The translations under genes and the position numbers were made by a program. The notes beneath the pieces are model-generated. The model was not told where the DNA came from. It was given only the letters and a program-made list of their open reading frames with translations, and made no database searches. This document shows, in pieces, positions 9,587 through 19,316 of a stretch of 64,000 nt of DNA. The stretch lies in assembly GCF_014773395.1 (NCBI RefSeq), contig NZ_JACXAF010000001.1, positions 310,001 through 374,000 of the forward strand, written 5' to 3'. The first letter of the stretch is position 1; every line of letters starts with the position of its first letter. Source of the stretch: Neiella litorisoli (GTDB lineage: Bacteria > Pseudomonadota > Gammaproteobacteria > Enterobacterales > Neiellaceae).

Positions 9587-10573
9587 ATGGAACAAGACAG
9601 CAATCAGCACGGCAGTGAAACACGCTCCAAAATCACCCCGTATGCGTTTCGCGTAGCGCCACAATTATTAGAGACTCCCCTCGCTAGACCATGGCGACGT
9701 GGCATCGCCATGCTGATCGACCTTATTGTCGTCGGCTGCGCCGCGGTATTGCTTGATGTCATCTGGGCAATGCCTGTTTTTATTTTGCTGTGGATGATCA
9801 AGCAGCACCTCCATGGCACCAGTAAACGCCTAGCCTTAATTGCCGCTTTTATTCTGCTGCCCATTGTCGCAGTGATGCTCAGCGACGATGACGACTTACC
9901 ACAACAGCAAGGCATCAACGACACACTCACCATTCTCAGTCAGGTACCCAGCTTTATCGCGCTGAATAGCTGCAGCGAGCAGGGCTGTTTTGAACGGGAA
10001 GTGGCGGCACTTAAACAGGCATTGGCAGAAACCAGCTTACCCGCTGAGGCGCAATACCAAGTGCTCGCAGAAGCTTTGCAAGAAAGCCCTCTGTCTGCCG
10101 CCGAAATAAGTCAGTTACTCGGACCAAGCCCAACGCCCGTTGCAGCCGAAGACAACAACCAACCTGCGGCAGAACCCGCTAGTCACATTACTGAATTGGA
10201 CGCACAGTTTGGTAATTTGAGCAATGACGACGATTGCCAGCAACAAGTGACGCCAATGGTCTGGCTGCAAGGCGCCATGAAAGATTTGGGTATTGGCTTT
10301 AGTTGGGCCATTGCGTATTTCACAGTGCTTCCGGCATGGTTCAATGGCCAAACCATTGGCAAGCGATTACTGCGGACTCAAGTTGTGCGGCTTGATGGAC
10401 AAGCCTTAACAGCTTGGGGCTGTTTTGGTCGCTACGGTGGCTATGTCGCCGGTTTAGCCACCGGCATGCTGGGCTTTTTGCAAATCTATTGGGATCCAAA
10501 CCGGCAGGCAATTCAAGACAGAATTGCGGCAACGGCGGTGATTTATCGGAAGCGTGGCCATCAATCCCACTAG
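9587..10573 (+). CDS. RDD family membrane protein
   Basis: 328 residues. The RDD domain is split. The first part (ARPWRRGIAMLIDLIVVG, about 30-105) contains the Arg and Asp of the first helix and three hydrophobic helices. A long soluble insert (about 110-215), with paired Cys residues (NSCSEQGCFE) and Gln/Ala-rich helices, lies between it and the second part. The second part holds the remaining helices (GQTIGKRLLRTQVVRLDG, about 240-315). The family is poorly characterised; some members are linked to Na+/H+ exchange or sugar-processing partners. No operon partner is obvious, so function is open. Confidence 0.8.
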   Translation: MEQDSNQHGSETRSKITPYAFRVAPQLLETPLARPWRRGIAMLIDLIVVGCAAVLLDVIWAMPVFILLWMIKQHLHGTSKRLALIAAFILLPIVAVMLSDDDDLPQQQGINDTLTILSQVPSFIALNSCSEQGCFEREVAALKQALAETSLPAEAQYQVLAEALQESPLSAAEISQLLGPSPTPVAAEDNNQPAAEPASHITELDAQFGNLSNDDDCQQQVTPMVWLQGAMKDLGIGFSWAIAYFTVLPAWFNGQTIGKRLLRTQVVRLDGQALTAWGCFGRYGGYVAGLATGMLGFLQIYWDPNRQAIQDRIAATAVIYRKRGHQSH

Positions 10574-10683
10574 TTTGCTAATGGCTTGACCCAACCAACA
10601 AAATTCAACTTTGCTTGGCCAACTCCCTTGCCAAACCGACAGCAATCCAACTAAGTTACAATAACTGGTCGGAGGAGTTAATT

Positions 10684-11154
10684 ATGTCGGATAATTACGT
10701 TCTTAAAATCTATAACCAATTCAGTAAAATGCCCTTTGGTCAGTGGCTATTTAGCCGTTATGCAGCGCGGCGTGCTCCTTACTTCAAAACCATTAAACCC
10801 TTGGTAACTCATATTGCTGAAAACCACTGTGAAGTGCTGATCAAAAAGCGCAAAGCGGTAACCAATCATATTGGCACCGTCCATGTTATTGCCATTTGCA
10901 ACGGTCTCGAAATGGCAATGGGCTTTATGGCCGAAGCATCGGTCCCCAAACACTTGCGCTGGATCCCCAAAGGCATGACGGTGGATTACACCGCCAAAGC
11001 GGAAACTGACATCACCTGCCGAGTTAAAATTAGCCCCGAACTGTGGCAACCCGGCGATATGCTGGTACCGGTCGAAGCGGTTGATCAGCATGGCAAAGTC
11101 GTGGTCAAAGGCACCATCACCCTGTGGATCACTGAAAAGGCAGCAAAACCTTAA
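10684..11154 (+). CDS. DUF4442 hotdog-fold thioesterase-like protein
   Basis: 156 residues from ATG 10684, which is preceded by a strong GGAGGAG site; the longer frame from 10615 has none. The sequence fits the DUF4442 group of hotdog proteins: a short helix, then NHIGTVHVIAICNGLEMAMG, where the hotdog helix lies, and VDYTAKAETDITC. These proteins are thought to act on acyl-CoA or acyl-ACP thioesters, but the substrate is unknown. Soluble, with no signal peptide. Stands alone between the RDD gene and the propeller/GGDEF gene. Confidence 0.8.
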   Translation: MSDNYVLKIYNQFSKMPFGQWLFSRYAARRAPYFKTIKPLVTHIAENHCEVLIKKRKAVTNHIGTVHVIAICNGLEMAMGFMAEASVPKHLRWIPKGMTVDYTAKAETDITCRVKISPELWQPGDMLVPVEAVDQHGKVVVKGTITLWITEKAAKP

Positions 11155-11182
11155 CGACGGGCGTCAATTACGAGCGTCGTTC
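11153..11182 (+). terminator. Possible hairpin after the DUF4442 gene
   Basis: AACGACG-GG-CGT / ACG-AG-CGTCGTT arms overlap the stop codon and can fold. There is no clear T-tract, so termination is tentative. Confidence 0.4.
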
Positions 11183-11255
11183 GGCGCCAGTTGCATTACA
11201 CTTATAGCCATTGATTCTGACAGTTAGATGTCCCTGACAACACCTGACGAGGTCT

Positions 11256-14200
11256 ATGGGCTTTTCGACTCCCCTTATTATCCGCCTGCGCTCGCCGCTC
11301 GTTTGGCTCGTGAGCCTAGCCACTTGCTTATGGCTGATTTCGTCCGCCAGCAATGCCGCGGCAATCCCTGAGCAGGTGACATTTCAGCAACGGCAAATCG
11401 CTGTCGAGACATCCATTGGTGCGGTACTGGATATGCACCAAGATCAGTATGGCTTTTTATGGTTTGCTGGGCGTCTCGGGCTAGCGCGCTTTGATGGCTA
11501 CGACTTTGAGATTTTCCGTTACGACGACACCAACCCCGCCACAATTAGCGCTGACACCGTGCATGACATCGCCCAAGATAGCGACGGCAACCTCTGGTTT
11601 GGCACTGAGCGGGGGTTAAGCCGTTACAATTACGCCTCGGAAAACTTTGATAATTTCTACCCAGCACCGCTCTCCGGCCAAGCTAACACGCCAGTCTATC
11701 GCATTCATTTCGATAGCAAGGTCAATGACAACACCAATCACGACATCATGTGGCTCGCCACCGGACGCGGCTTATGCCTTGGCCCCAATCAAACGACAGA
11801 CGCAATCTGCCACAGCAACGACCAAATCCCAGCGACCATGCAGCAGCCAGAAGTATTCGATCTTGCAGCTGATCAAACCGGCCATTTATATCTGGCCTCA
11901 AGCAAGGGGTTGATCAGCTGGCATCAGGGCTCCGGTGTCGTTGAGCACTTTGCTGAGCAGCCCAATGTCAGTGACCAACTGCAGACATCACTAATTCGTT
12001 CGGTGTTTGTTGATAGCCAAAACCAAATCTGGGTTGGCAGCGAGCAGGGCCTGCTCAAGTACCTGCCAGCAAGCCAAAATTTTGAGTTTTATCCGACCCA
12101 ACTCGATGCCAGCGCATCAGCCACACAAGACTCACCATCGAGTGCTGCGGTTTGGGATATTTACGAAGATCGTCAGGGCATCTTATGGGTCGCGACCGAT
12201 GGTTTTGGCGTTCAGTGGCTGAATCGAGAACTCGATCAGTTAATGACACTAGGTAGCTTCGCCAACAACAGCTATTCGCTCGGCTCCAATGCCGTGCGTA
12301 GCATTTTGGAAACGGCCAGCGGCGATATGTGGTTTGGCCTTTATCCTAGTAATGTCAGTGTCTTTGAACGCCATAGCTCGCCATTTTACGGCGTCACCGA
12401 TACCCGCATTAATGAGATTATTGAGCCAATCAATAAGGTCCGTAGTATCGTCGAGGACCATCATGGTCATTTGTGGCTAGCGCTCGATGGCAACGGCCTA
12501 GCACGCTATCGGCCGGAAAACGGCCAATACGACTTTTTTCATTACCAGCCGGGCAACATTGCCAGTTTAAGTTCTGATGGTGTGCTCGATCTGCACCTTG
12601 ATAACGACGGCTGGCTGTGGATTGTCGCTGGCGTCAGCGGCATCACCAAATATCACATCGACAGTGACCGCTTCGTTCGCCTCCCCCCGCTTCATCAAGA
12701 TGCGGCCAGCCATCACATCAATCATTACTGGACCATTTATCGCGATCGAGCCAACACCTTGTGGCTCGGCTCCATTGGTGGCGGTTTAACCCGAGTAGGA
12801 GAGGGCGGCCAGTCCAGCCAAGTCTTTGAGCATGATCCCAATGACCCAACCGCGTTACCAGATATCAATGTCTGGGCCATGCGCGAAGATTCGCAGGGCA
12901 ACTTTTGGCTGGCGACCGAACAGGGCTTGGCGCGGATGGACCGCGAGCAGCAAGATTTTAAGGTGTACAAAACCACACTTGACGACCCCAGCAGTCTGCA
13001 CAGCGACCAGATCCGAGCAATTTTTGAAGACGCTCAGGGGCGCCTCTGGATCGGCACCAATGGCGGTGGCCTCAGTCAATTCCACTACCACAACGAGACA
13101 TTCTCCACCATTACCAGAGAGCACGGGTTGCCATCCGATGTGGTGGTTTCAATTACCGAAGATCGGCAAGGCAACCTCTGGCTAGGCACCGATAGAGGGC
13201 TAGTGAGCTTTGATCCAGAGAGCCGCTTAATTCGCAATTTCGACAGCAGTTTTGGCATTGCCGGTAACGTGTTTAATGTCGGCGCCGTGCTATTTTCCAG
13301 TTTCGGCGAGATTTTTTTTGGTGGCCAGAGCGGTTATACCCGCTTTGATCCAACCGAAATTAAAGCCCGTAACGCCCGCCCTAAAGTCGTCTTCACCGAC
13401 ATTGAAATTCTCAATGAGCCAGTGCCAATTAACGAGCGCGGTGCGCTGCGGCAAAGCATTTCGGTGGCCGATGAAGTGTGGCTGAACCATCGTCAGAATG
13501 TGGTTTCGTTTGAAGTGTCGGCACTAAACTTTCGCAGTAGCGCCGCCAATCGCTACGCCTATAAGCTCGACGGCTTTGATCAGAATTGGATTCAGCTGGG
13601 CAATCACCGGCGGATCACCTACACCAATCTCGATGCTGGCACTTACACCCTGCGTGCCAAAGCACAAAACCGCGAAGGCCGCTGGAGCGCTCAGGATGCC
13701 ACTATCACTTTGCACGTGCGTCCTGCGCCTTGGCGCACTTGGTGGGCCTATAGCCTCTATGTCGCATTGATACTCAGTGTGGTGTTGGCATATGTCCACA
13801 ATCAGAATAAGCGCCGCCAGGAGCTTGAACAACGCGTTCGGGAGCGCACTCAGGAGCTTCATCAGGCCAATGAAAAACTCACCCAAATTAGCTTTAGCGA
13901 TCCACTCACCGGACTAAACAACCGACGCTTTTTCGAGCAGTTTATTGATGCCGATGTGGCCGAAGTGACACGGCGTTATGAGTCTTGGCAGCGGCAAAGC
14001 GATCAGCCTCCACCAGCAAACAGTGATTTGGCATTCTTTCTGATTGATTTGGACCACTTCAAACAAGTCAATGATGTCCATGGTCACTCGGCTGGCGACA
14101 TCGTGCTCAAACGTATTGCTGAGTTGCTGAAGCAAGCAACACGAGCTTCTGATTATGTGATTCGCTGGGGAGGAGAGGAGTTTTTGGTACTGTCACGCTT

Positions 14201-14540
14201 TGTCAGTCACGATTATGCCAGCGATGTCGCCGAGCGCATTTGTCAGTCGGTGCGGCAACAGCCGATCCGAATCAATGATCAATTAGCGCTCGATATTACC
14301 TGCTCGGTCGGCTTTGCCTCCTACAATTGTCAGGATCAGCAAGGTCAACAACTCAGCTGGCAACAAATCATCGATATCGCCGACATCAATCTCTATTGTG
14401 CTAAAAATTCTGGCCGCAACGGCTGGGTAGGGGTTGCTGGTGATCATCAGCAAGTAAGCGATGTGGGCAGTTACCGCCAGCAAATTGAACAATGCCAGAT
14501 CAAGGTGTTGACCTCGCTAGAGTCACCGCTGCAATGGTAA
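11256..14540 (+). CDS. Beta-propeller sensor diguanylate cyclase
   Basis: 1094 residues. After a signal peptide (to about 36), two-component-regulator propeller repeats of the form W-x-x-T/L-x-x-G-L-x-R (for example LWFGTERGLSRYN, LWIGTNGGGLSQF) fill residues 50-720. A Y_Y_Y domain follows (about 760-825), then one membrane helix (WAYSLYVALILSVVLAYVH), a coiled coil and a GGDEF domain. The active site is GGEEF (972-976), and the inhibitory site RASD (963-966) is intact, so it should make c-di-GMP. The periplasmic propeller fold often recognises glycans or their breakdown products in polysaccharide loci; that link is inference here. ATG 11256 has a GAGG site. Confidence 0.93.
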   Translation: MGFSTPLIIRLRSPLVWLVSLATCLWLISSASNAAAIPEQVTFQQRQIAVETSIGAVLDMHQDQYGFLWFAGRLGLARFDGYDFEIFRYDDTNPATISADTVHDIAQDSDGNLWFGTERGLSRYNYASENFDNFYPAPLSGQANTPVYRIHFDSKVNDNTNHDIMWLATGRGLCLGPNQTTDAICHSNDQIPATMQQPEVFDLAADQTGHLYLASSKGLISWHQGSGVVEHFAEQPNVSDQLQTSLIRSVFVDSQNQIWVGSEQGLLKYLPASQNFEFYPTQLDASASATQDSPSSAAVWDIYEDRQGILWVATDGFGVQWLNRELDQLMTLGSFANNSYSLGSNAVRSILETASGDMWFGLYPSNVSVFERHSSPFYGVTDTRINEIIEPINKVRSIVEDHHGHLWLALDGNGLARYRPENGQYDFFHYQPGNIASLSSDGVLDLHLDNDGWLWIVAGVSGITKYHIDSDRFVRLPPLHQDAASHHINHYWTIYRDRANTLWLGSIGGGLTRVGEGGQSSQVFEHDPNDPTALPDINVWAMREDSQGNFWLATEQGLARMDREQQDFKVYKTTLDDPSSLHSDQIRAIFEDAQGRLWIGTNGGGLSQFHYHNETFSTITREHGLPSDVVVSITEDRQGNLWLGTDRGLVSFDPESRLIRNFDSSFGIAGNVFNVGAVLFSSFGEIFFGGQSGYTRFDPTEIKARNARPKVVFTDIEILNEPVPINERGALRQSISVADEVWLNHRQNVVSFEVSALNFRSSAANRYAYKLDGFDQNWIQLGNHRRITYTNLDAGTYTLRAKAQNREGRWSAQDATITLHVRPAPWRTWWAYSLYVALILSVVLAYVHNQNKRRQELEQRVRERTQELHQANEKLTQISFSDPLTGLNNRRFFEQFIDADVAEVTRRYESWQRQSDQPPPANSDLAFFLIDLDHFKQVNDVHGHSAGDIVLKRIAELLKQATRASDYVIRWGGEEFLVLSRFVSHDYASDVAERICQSVRQQPIRINDQLALDITCSVGFASYNCQDQQGQQLSWQQIIDIADINLYCAKNSGRNGWVGVAGDHQQVSDVGSYRQQIEQCQIKVLTSLESPLQW

Positions 14541-14580
14541 TCGTTTGGGGGAATGAGTGGCAGCGGTATTGCCGAAGGAG

Positions 14581-14598
14581 CTGGCGGCAAGCCGCCAG
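14581..14598. terminator. Hairpin between convergent genes
   Basis: CTGGCGG-CAAG-CCGCCAG perfect 7-bp stem between the GGDEF gene (ends 14540) and the aspartoacylase gene (ends 14613). GC-rich with little T-tract, so possibly a bidirectional or Rho-assisted terminator. Confidence 0.5.
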
Positions 14599-14612
14599 CA
14601 AACAGCAGTCGC

Positions 14613-15512
14613 CTAGTCGGCTTGGTAGGTATCAATCACCACTTTTTCGTGCAGCGACATGGCCAGATTATTGTCGTAATAAGCCGCTTCATTGATAAAG
14701 CCCGGATAAACCGTTTCGTCACCTTCATAGCATATGACAGTGCCATCAAAACACTGGAACATGGCATCGCCCGGATGTAGCGGTTTAAAGTCATTATCCT
14801 GGACATTGTGGTGCACCATGCCCAAGCGGTTATCCAGCGCATCAACCGGCAATTTGACACATTCGGTGTAGCGGAAGGCTTCCACCGTCGGCGGTAGCTC
14901 AGGTAGCTGATCGGTATTCCACAATTCCAGAAAGTCGAGAATATGCTGAGTCATTTGGTGACTTTGCTGATAAACATCGTCACGCAAGACCGCTTGTGGC
15001 ACTGGGCCAACTTCAACGATCACGCCATATTTGCCAGTCGTTGCCAGCAATCGATGCTCTTCACGCGGCAGATGGTCGAGATCGCGAATAACCAGCACTT
15101 CCGGCATTTTCATCGTCACGTAGGCAGCCAGTTTGCGATAAATTTCGCCCGGCTGCAGCAGCAATAACGTCGCGCCCATGTTGCTGGTGGTGGTGTGCAA
15201 ATCAATAACAAAATCGATCCGTGGATTGGTTTTTGGGCCAATTTGCTGATTGATCGCTTTGGCGCGGCTTTGCTCGTAGCTGGTCAGCTCAGGATTTTCG
15301 AGATCAGCGACGGCGAACTGGCGATTCAAGTCATGATCACAATAGCGTTTGTTTTCGCCATGGGCACGAGGGTTGGCAAACACCAGATCAGTGGTAAAAC
15401 TGTCACGGCTGACCGTTTTCGGTTTTTGCTGATAATGGCGGTATAAATACACACCGGTAAATTCATTGCCATGGGTGCCGCCAACAACCGCGACTCGTTC
15501 AATTTTACTCAT
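14613..15512 (-). CDS. Aspartoacylase / succinylglutamate desuccinylase family
   Basis: 299-residue zinc carboxypeptidase-fold amidohydrolase. The zinc ligands are in GGTHGNEFTG (His14, Glu17) and in DLHTTTSNMG. The substrate-binding block NPRAHGENKRYCDHDLNR is that of aspartoacylases, which split N-acetylaspartate or related N-acyl amino acids. The family length (about 300) fits. AstE would normally sit in an ast operon, which is absent, so aspartoacylase is the better call. Monocistronic. Confidence 0.87.
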   Translation of the reverse strand: MSKIERVAVVGGTHGNEFTGVYLYRHYQQKPKTVSRDSFTTDLVFANPRAHGENKRYCDHDLNRQFAVADLENPELTSYEQSRAKAINQQIGPKTNPRIDFVIDLHTTTSNMGATLLLLQPGEIYRKLAAYVTMKMPEVLVIRDLDHLPREEHRLLATTGKYGVIVEVGPVPQAVLRDDVYQQSHQMTQHILDFLELWNTDQLPELPPTVEAFRYTECVKLPVDALDNRLGMVHHNVQDNDFKPLHPGDAMFQCFDGTVICYEGDETVYPGFINEAAYYDNNLAMSLHEKVVIDTYQAD

Positions 15513-15601
15513 GCTGCCTTACTTACCGCGATTTGTTTGCGGACCAGAAACGATAAAACGGGCTATCAATCTAGCACCGAATCCAGCGATGCCCAAGCCA
15601 T

Positions 15602-16402
15602 CTACGGCTCAGGAATGATCGGTTCAAGCTCCAACCAAGATTGATTTTGCTTCAACATAAAGCTGACTTCCTCGACATACACCTGACCGCGTTCAGAGTA
15701 TTTGCTGAGCCCCTGCACCATCACGTGCGCATCCAAACCATGTTGAGCACGCTGCATCCGCACCTGCCGATAGGCTTTGTGACTGTTAATGTTGCGCACA
15801 TAAGCCGCCACCGCCAGCAACGGCGCATCAAATACTGCTACTTCATGATCGGCGCCAGCTTGGCGGTTGAGCGGCACTAGGCCACAACCTTGCTGAAAAC
15901 ACCAATGACCAAAGATATTGTTGCCCTGCTGAGCAAAGCGCGATGTGCCCCAGCCCGATTCTTTCGCGCCTTGGGCCAGTGCCAAGGCAACCGGCACCGC
16001 ATTAATGCGCCGCTCCAGTTCTTGTTGCAACTGCTCACTCGGCTGACATGGCGCATTGACCCGATAAATCTCGCACAGCCGCAACAGCCAACGCCGTTCG
16101 GGCAGGCTGAGTGGCTCTTCACGGGCAATCAAACCAAGCGCAGCTTGGCGAACATTGAGCACATGCTGGTTGGTCTGCTGGACCAGCGGAGCCAAATAAT
16201 CAGCGAACATTTGTTTGCGCTCTGGCCCTGCAGGGTAAGCGCTAAAGTCCGGCAACGATTCGGCGTCAGACGTGAGCCGGATCGCCGGTAGTCCCGAGGG
16301 CGGTACCGGCTTGATTAAACTGATGGTCAGGCTGATTGCCACTGTCAGCAACACCAAACAAACCAAAGCAACACGGATTAAGCGCTGATGACTCAACTGC
16401 AC
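15602..16402 (-). CDS. Bax-like glucosaminidase domain protein
   Basis: 266 residues with an N-terminal membrane anchor (IRVALVCLVLLTVAISLTIS) and a C-terminal glucosaminidase domain of the Bax/GH73 type. Key features are ALALAQGAKESGWGTSRFA with the likely catalytic Glu, then GNNIFGHWCF and AYVRNINSHKAYRQ. It probably cleaves peptidoglycan glycan strands in the periplasm. Divergent from the TonB receptor gene. The physiological role of Bax homologues is unclear. Confidence 0.87.
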   Translation of the reverse strand: MQLSHQRLIRVALVCLVLLTVAISLTISLIKPVPPSGLPAIRLTSDAESLPDFSAYPAGPERKQMFADYLAPLVQQTNQHVLNVRQAALGLIAREEPLSLPERRWLLRLCEIYRVNAPCQPSEQLQQELERRINAVPVALALAQGAKESGWGTSRFAQQGNNIFGHWCFQQGCGLVPLNRQAGADHEVAVFDAPLLAVAAYVRNINSHKAYRQVRMQRAQHGLDAHVMVQGLSKYSERGQVYVEEVSFMLKQNQSWLELEPIIPEP

Positions 16403-16502
16403 ACCATTCTCCTGATGGAATCTCGATAATTGCCAGAACGATAGATTTGCTGCGCCCTAAAGACAAGAACAAGCAGCGCTTTAGCTGAGATTTTTGCGAA
16501 CT

Positions 16503-16551
16503 AACCAGCAGTGCTTTGGCAGCTGCGACATATTGTCGCAGTTTGCTGGTT
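16503..16551 (+). promoter_or_regulatory. Two-step hairpin in the leader of the TonB receptor gene
   Basis: Outer arms AACCAGCA (16503-16510) and TGCTGGTT (16544-16551) enclose a perfect inner hairpin CTGCGACA-TAT-TGTCGCAG (16523-16541). A short T-run follows. It lies 80 bases before the chosen start and 100 bases from the divergent Bax-like gene. It could be an attenuator, a terminator or a regulator-binding palindrome; I do not recognise a known riboswitch. Confidence 0.5.
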
Positions 16552-16630
16552 TTCCATTGAGCCCGATTCGCCGCTCTCTTATGTTGCCCAACAAATTGAT
16601 AACAAAATCAAAAACACACTGGAGTTGAAC

Positions 16631-18730
16631 TTGCGACAATCTGCTTTTGGCCCTGCTGTGGCCGTCGCGTGTGGCTGTTTCACCATCACCTCGGCCCAAT
16701 CCGCCCAACCCGATCACATTGAAGTGATCGGCCATCAACAATTCAACGACGTCGTTGCCGAACTGACCTCAAGTTATCAAAGCCCCGATCCCGGCGAGCT
16801 GTTAAAAACACTGCCCGGTGCCAACATCAATCGCAATGGCCCACTGACACCGATTGCCCAATACCGCGGTCTTTATGGTGATCGGGTGGCGGTCATTGTC
16901 GATGGCCTAGGTGTCATTGGTACCGGCCCCAATGCAATGGATACGCCGCTCAGTTATGTGCCGATGATATTGCTCGACTCAGTTGAGCTACATCGCGGTA
17001 TTGCTCCAGTGAGCAGTGCTATCGAGAGCCTTGGCGGTGCTTATCAAATTCATCTTCGGCCGATGCCAAGCGTGCTCACCGACACCTTCCAGTCAGACGC
17101 GACCATGCAATTGGGTTACCGCGACAACGGCGATGTGGCGCAAGCGGCAGTGGTTGCCGAAACCGGCAATCGCGATCATGCGGTGCAAGCCTTCTTCGAC
17201 TGGCGTCGAGCCAGCGACGATACCGAAGCAGGTAACGGCAAAGCGATTGAACCAACCGACTATGACAAGTGGGTAGCGGGGATTAAATACCAGCACAACT
17301 TCAACCGCGGCCACTGGCAAGTGTGGGCGCAACGCTTTGACACCCAAGACGCCGGCACCCCGGCATTGCCGATGGATATTCTCTACATTGAAACCGATCG
17401 ATTTGGCTTTTCCGGCAGCGTCGATTGGCACCATTGGCAAACCGAACTGCAGCTTAGTTATAGCGATGGTGAACACCTGATGGATAACTTCAGCATGCGC
17501 GATAACGGCCCGATGACCTCTCGGATGCGACAAAATCTGGCCAATTCCGACGACTTACAATGGTCGCTGACGACACGCCAACGTAGTCAGCAGCAAACCA
17601 TTGAGCTGGGTTTTGATGGCTTACGCGCCAATCACGACGCCACCATTACTGATCCCACTAACCCGATGTTCAAGATCGCCAACTTCAATGCCATTACAGA
17701 TGACAAAACCAGCGTCTACGGCAGTTGGATCCAAGCTTTACGCGATTCGGCGTTGTCGTGGCAGGCAGGTTTGCGATTGAGTTATATCGAAGCGGATGCC
17801 GGTGTTGTTGAGCATTCGATGGCCGCAATGAATCCGATGATTGCGCAATTAGTTGAGCGGTTTAATGGTGCTGATCGTCAGCAAGAGGATTGGCTGGTTG
17901 ATGCCACTGTGAGTGTCAACTGGCAGCAATCCAGCCACTGGTCACATTCGCTGGCACTCGGCCATAAACAACGCGCGCCCAGTTATCAGGAGCGATACCT
18001 GTGGTTTCCGCTGGAGGCCACTGCCGGCTTAGCCGATGGCCGCAGCTATATCGGCGATCCCAATCTAAATGCAGAATCGGCTTGGCAGTTAGACGTCGCC
18101 AGCCGTTGGCAATCGCCCGCGTTTAGCATTGAGCCGCACCTGTTCTACCAGCGCATTGATGATTACATACAAGGGACGCCTCTCCCCGAAGACAACACCT
18201 ATATGGCCGCCAATAAGGTAGCCACCATGATGTCCGGCAAACCGCCGTTGCTGTTCGCTAACCTTGAAGCCGAATTGTACGGTGCCGATCTTGCGCTCAA
18301 TTGGCTGATCACAGACCGCCTGCAATGGTCGTCTACGATCAGCTATGTTCGCGGCAAACGCCGCGATTTAAATGACAATCTTTATCGCGTTGCGCCGCCG
18401 AACTGGCGTCAACAACTGAGTTATCAATGGCAGCAATGGCAACTGAGCGCCGACTGGCAGCTGGTCGCCGAGCAGGACAAGGTATCAGCTACCAATAGTG
18501 AACAGACTACTGGCGGCTATGGACTGGTGGCCTTGGCTATCAGTCGCGAGTTGGATTTTGGCGGCGAGCGCGCCGGATCAATACACCTTGGCGTCGACAA
18601 CCTGTTCGATAAAGCCTATGCCGATCATCTGGGTGGCTACAACCGAGTTATGGCAGCTGAACAACCCGTTGGTGAGCGGCTCAATGCAGCGGGCCGCGCC
18701 ATTTGGGCCAAGGTCGAAGTCACTATGTAA
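16631..18730 (+). CDS. TonB-dependent outer-membrane receptor, OprC/NosA-like
   Basis: 699 residues from TTG 16631, with a GGAG site six bases upstream and a signal peptide (FGPAVAVACGCFTITSAQSA). The frame also extends upstream to 16511, but that part has no ribosome site and no secretory features. A TonB-box-like HIEVIGHQ and a plug domain (about 45-180) precede the 22-strand barrel. The plug segment PNAMDTPLSYVP followed by VELHRGIAPVSSAIESLGGA resembles the copper receptor OprC and NosA. As I recall OprC, a CxxxM copper motif lies here; the Met is kept but the Cys position appears to be Gly. The substrate is therefore uncertain: copper, another metal or an organic compound. Confidence 0.85.
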   Translation: MRQSAFGPAVAVACGCFTITSAQSAQPDHIEVIGHQQFNDVVAELTSSYQSPDPGELLKTLPGANINRNGPLTPIAQYRGLYGDRVAVIVDGLGVIGTGPNAMDTPLSYVPMILLDSVELHRGIAPVSSAIESLGGAYQIHLRPMPSVLTDTFQSDATMQLGYRDNGDVAQAAVVAETGNRDHAVQAFFDWRRASDDTEAGNGKAIEPTDYDKWVAGIKYQHNFNRGHWQVWAQRFDTQDAGTPALPMDILYIETDRFGFSGSVDWHHWQTELQLSYSDGEHLMDNFSMRDNGPMTSRMRQNLANSDDLQWSLTTRQRSQQQTIELGFDGLRANHDATITDPTNPMFKIANFNAITDDKTSVYGSWIQALRDSALSWQAGLRLSYIEADAGVVEHSMAAMNPMIAQLVERFNGADRQQEDWLVDATVSVNWQQSSHWSHSLALGHKQRAPSYQERYLWFPLEATAGLADGRSYIGDPNLNAESAWQLDVASRWQSPAFSIEPHLFYQRIDDYIQGTPLPEDNTYMAANKVATMMSGKPPLLFANLEAELYGADLALNWLITDRLQWSSTISYVRGKRRDLNDNLYRVAPPNWRQQLSYQWQQWQLSADWQLVAEQDKVSATNSEQTTGGYGLVALAISRELDFGGERAGSIHLGVDNLFDKAYADHLGGYNRVMAAEQPVGERLNAAGRAIWAKVEVTM

Positions 18731-18776
18731 ACCCCTTTGAATCTCACTCTGGCCCCATATTTAGGGTAGCGCCCTG

Positions 18777-19316
18777 TTACTGTTTAACAGGGCGTTTTTG
18801 TAATTTTCGCTGCAGGGTGCGCCGATGCATATTCATGGCTCTCGCCGCCGCCGAGACATTGCCTTGATGCAACGCCAACACCCGCTGAATGTGTTCCCAT
18901 TCAGCCCGCTCCGGTGACATCATTTCGTCAACGGCGGTGGTTTCAGTAGCCGGATTCTGGCCCCGTAACGCGACCAATAGCGCCGCGGAATCTACCGGTT
19001 TCGACAAATAGTCATCAGCCCCCAGTTTCATCGCTTGCACCGCAGTAGTGACGCTGGCGTAACCGGTGAGCAACACCAGCCGCGCCGCAGGCGCCAACTG
19101 GCGTAAATTAGGCAGTAACTGCAAACCACTATCGTCACCTAACTTCATATCCAACAAGATATGGCTGGGCTTAAACTGCTGCGCTTTTCCCAGAGCTTCG
19201 GCACCATCAACGGCTAATTCGGCCTGAAAACCATGGCGCTCAAGGCGTCGCTTGAGTAACTCAGCAAACGCTTGGTCATCATCAATGATTAACAAGCGAT
19301 CAGTTGCTGCGGTCAT
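18777..19316 (-). CDS. RegA/PrrA-type response regulator
   Basis: 179 residues from ATG 19316 (AGGAG eight bases upstream); the open frame reaches 19346. Receiver domain (LLIIDDDQAF, phospho-acceptor Asp in HILLDMKLGDDSG, Thr in LLTGYAS, Lys in LSKPVD), a short linker and a Fis-type helix-turn-helix (GNVSAAARAMNMHRRTLQRK). This single-domain-plus-Fis layout is that of RegA/PrrA/ActR, the redox-responsive regulator. It overlaps the end of the kinase gene by 17 bases, indicating translational coupling. Confidence 0.9.
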   Translation of the reverse strand: MTAATDRLLIIDDDQAFAELLKRRLERHGFQAELAVDGAEALGKAQQFKPSHILLDMKLGDDSGLQLLPNLRQLAPAARLVLLTGYASVTTAVQAMKLGADDYLSKPVDSAALLVALRGQNPATETTAVDEMMSPERAEWEHIQRVLALHQGNVSAAARAMNMHRRTLQRKLQKRPVKQ

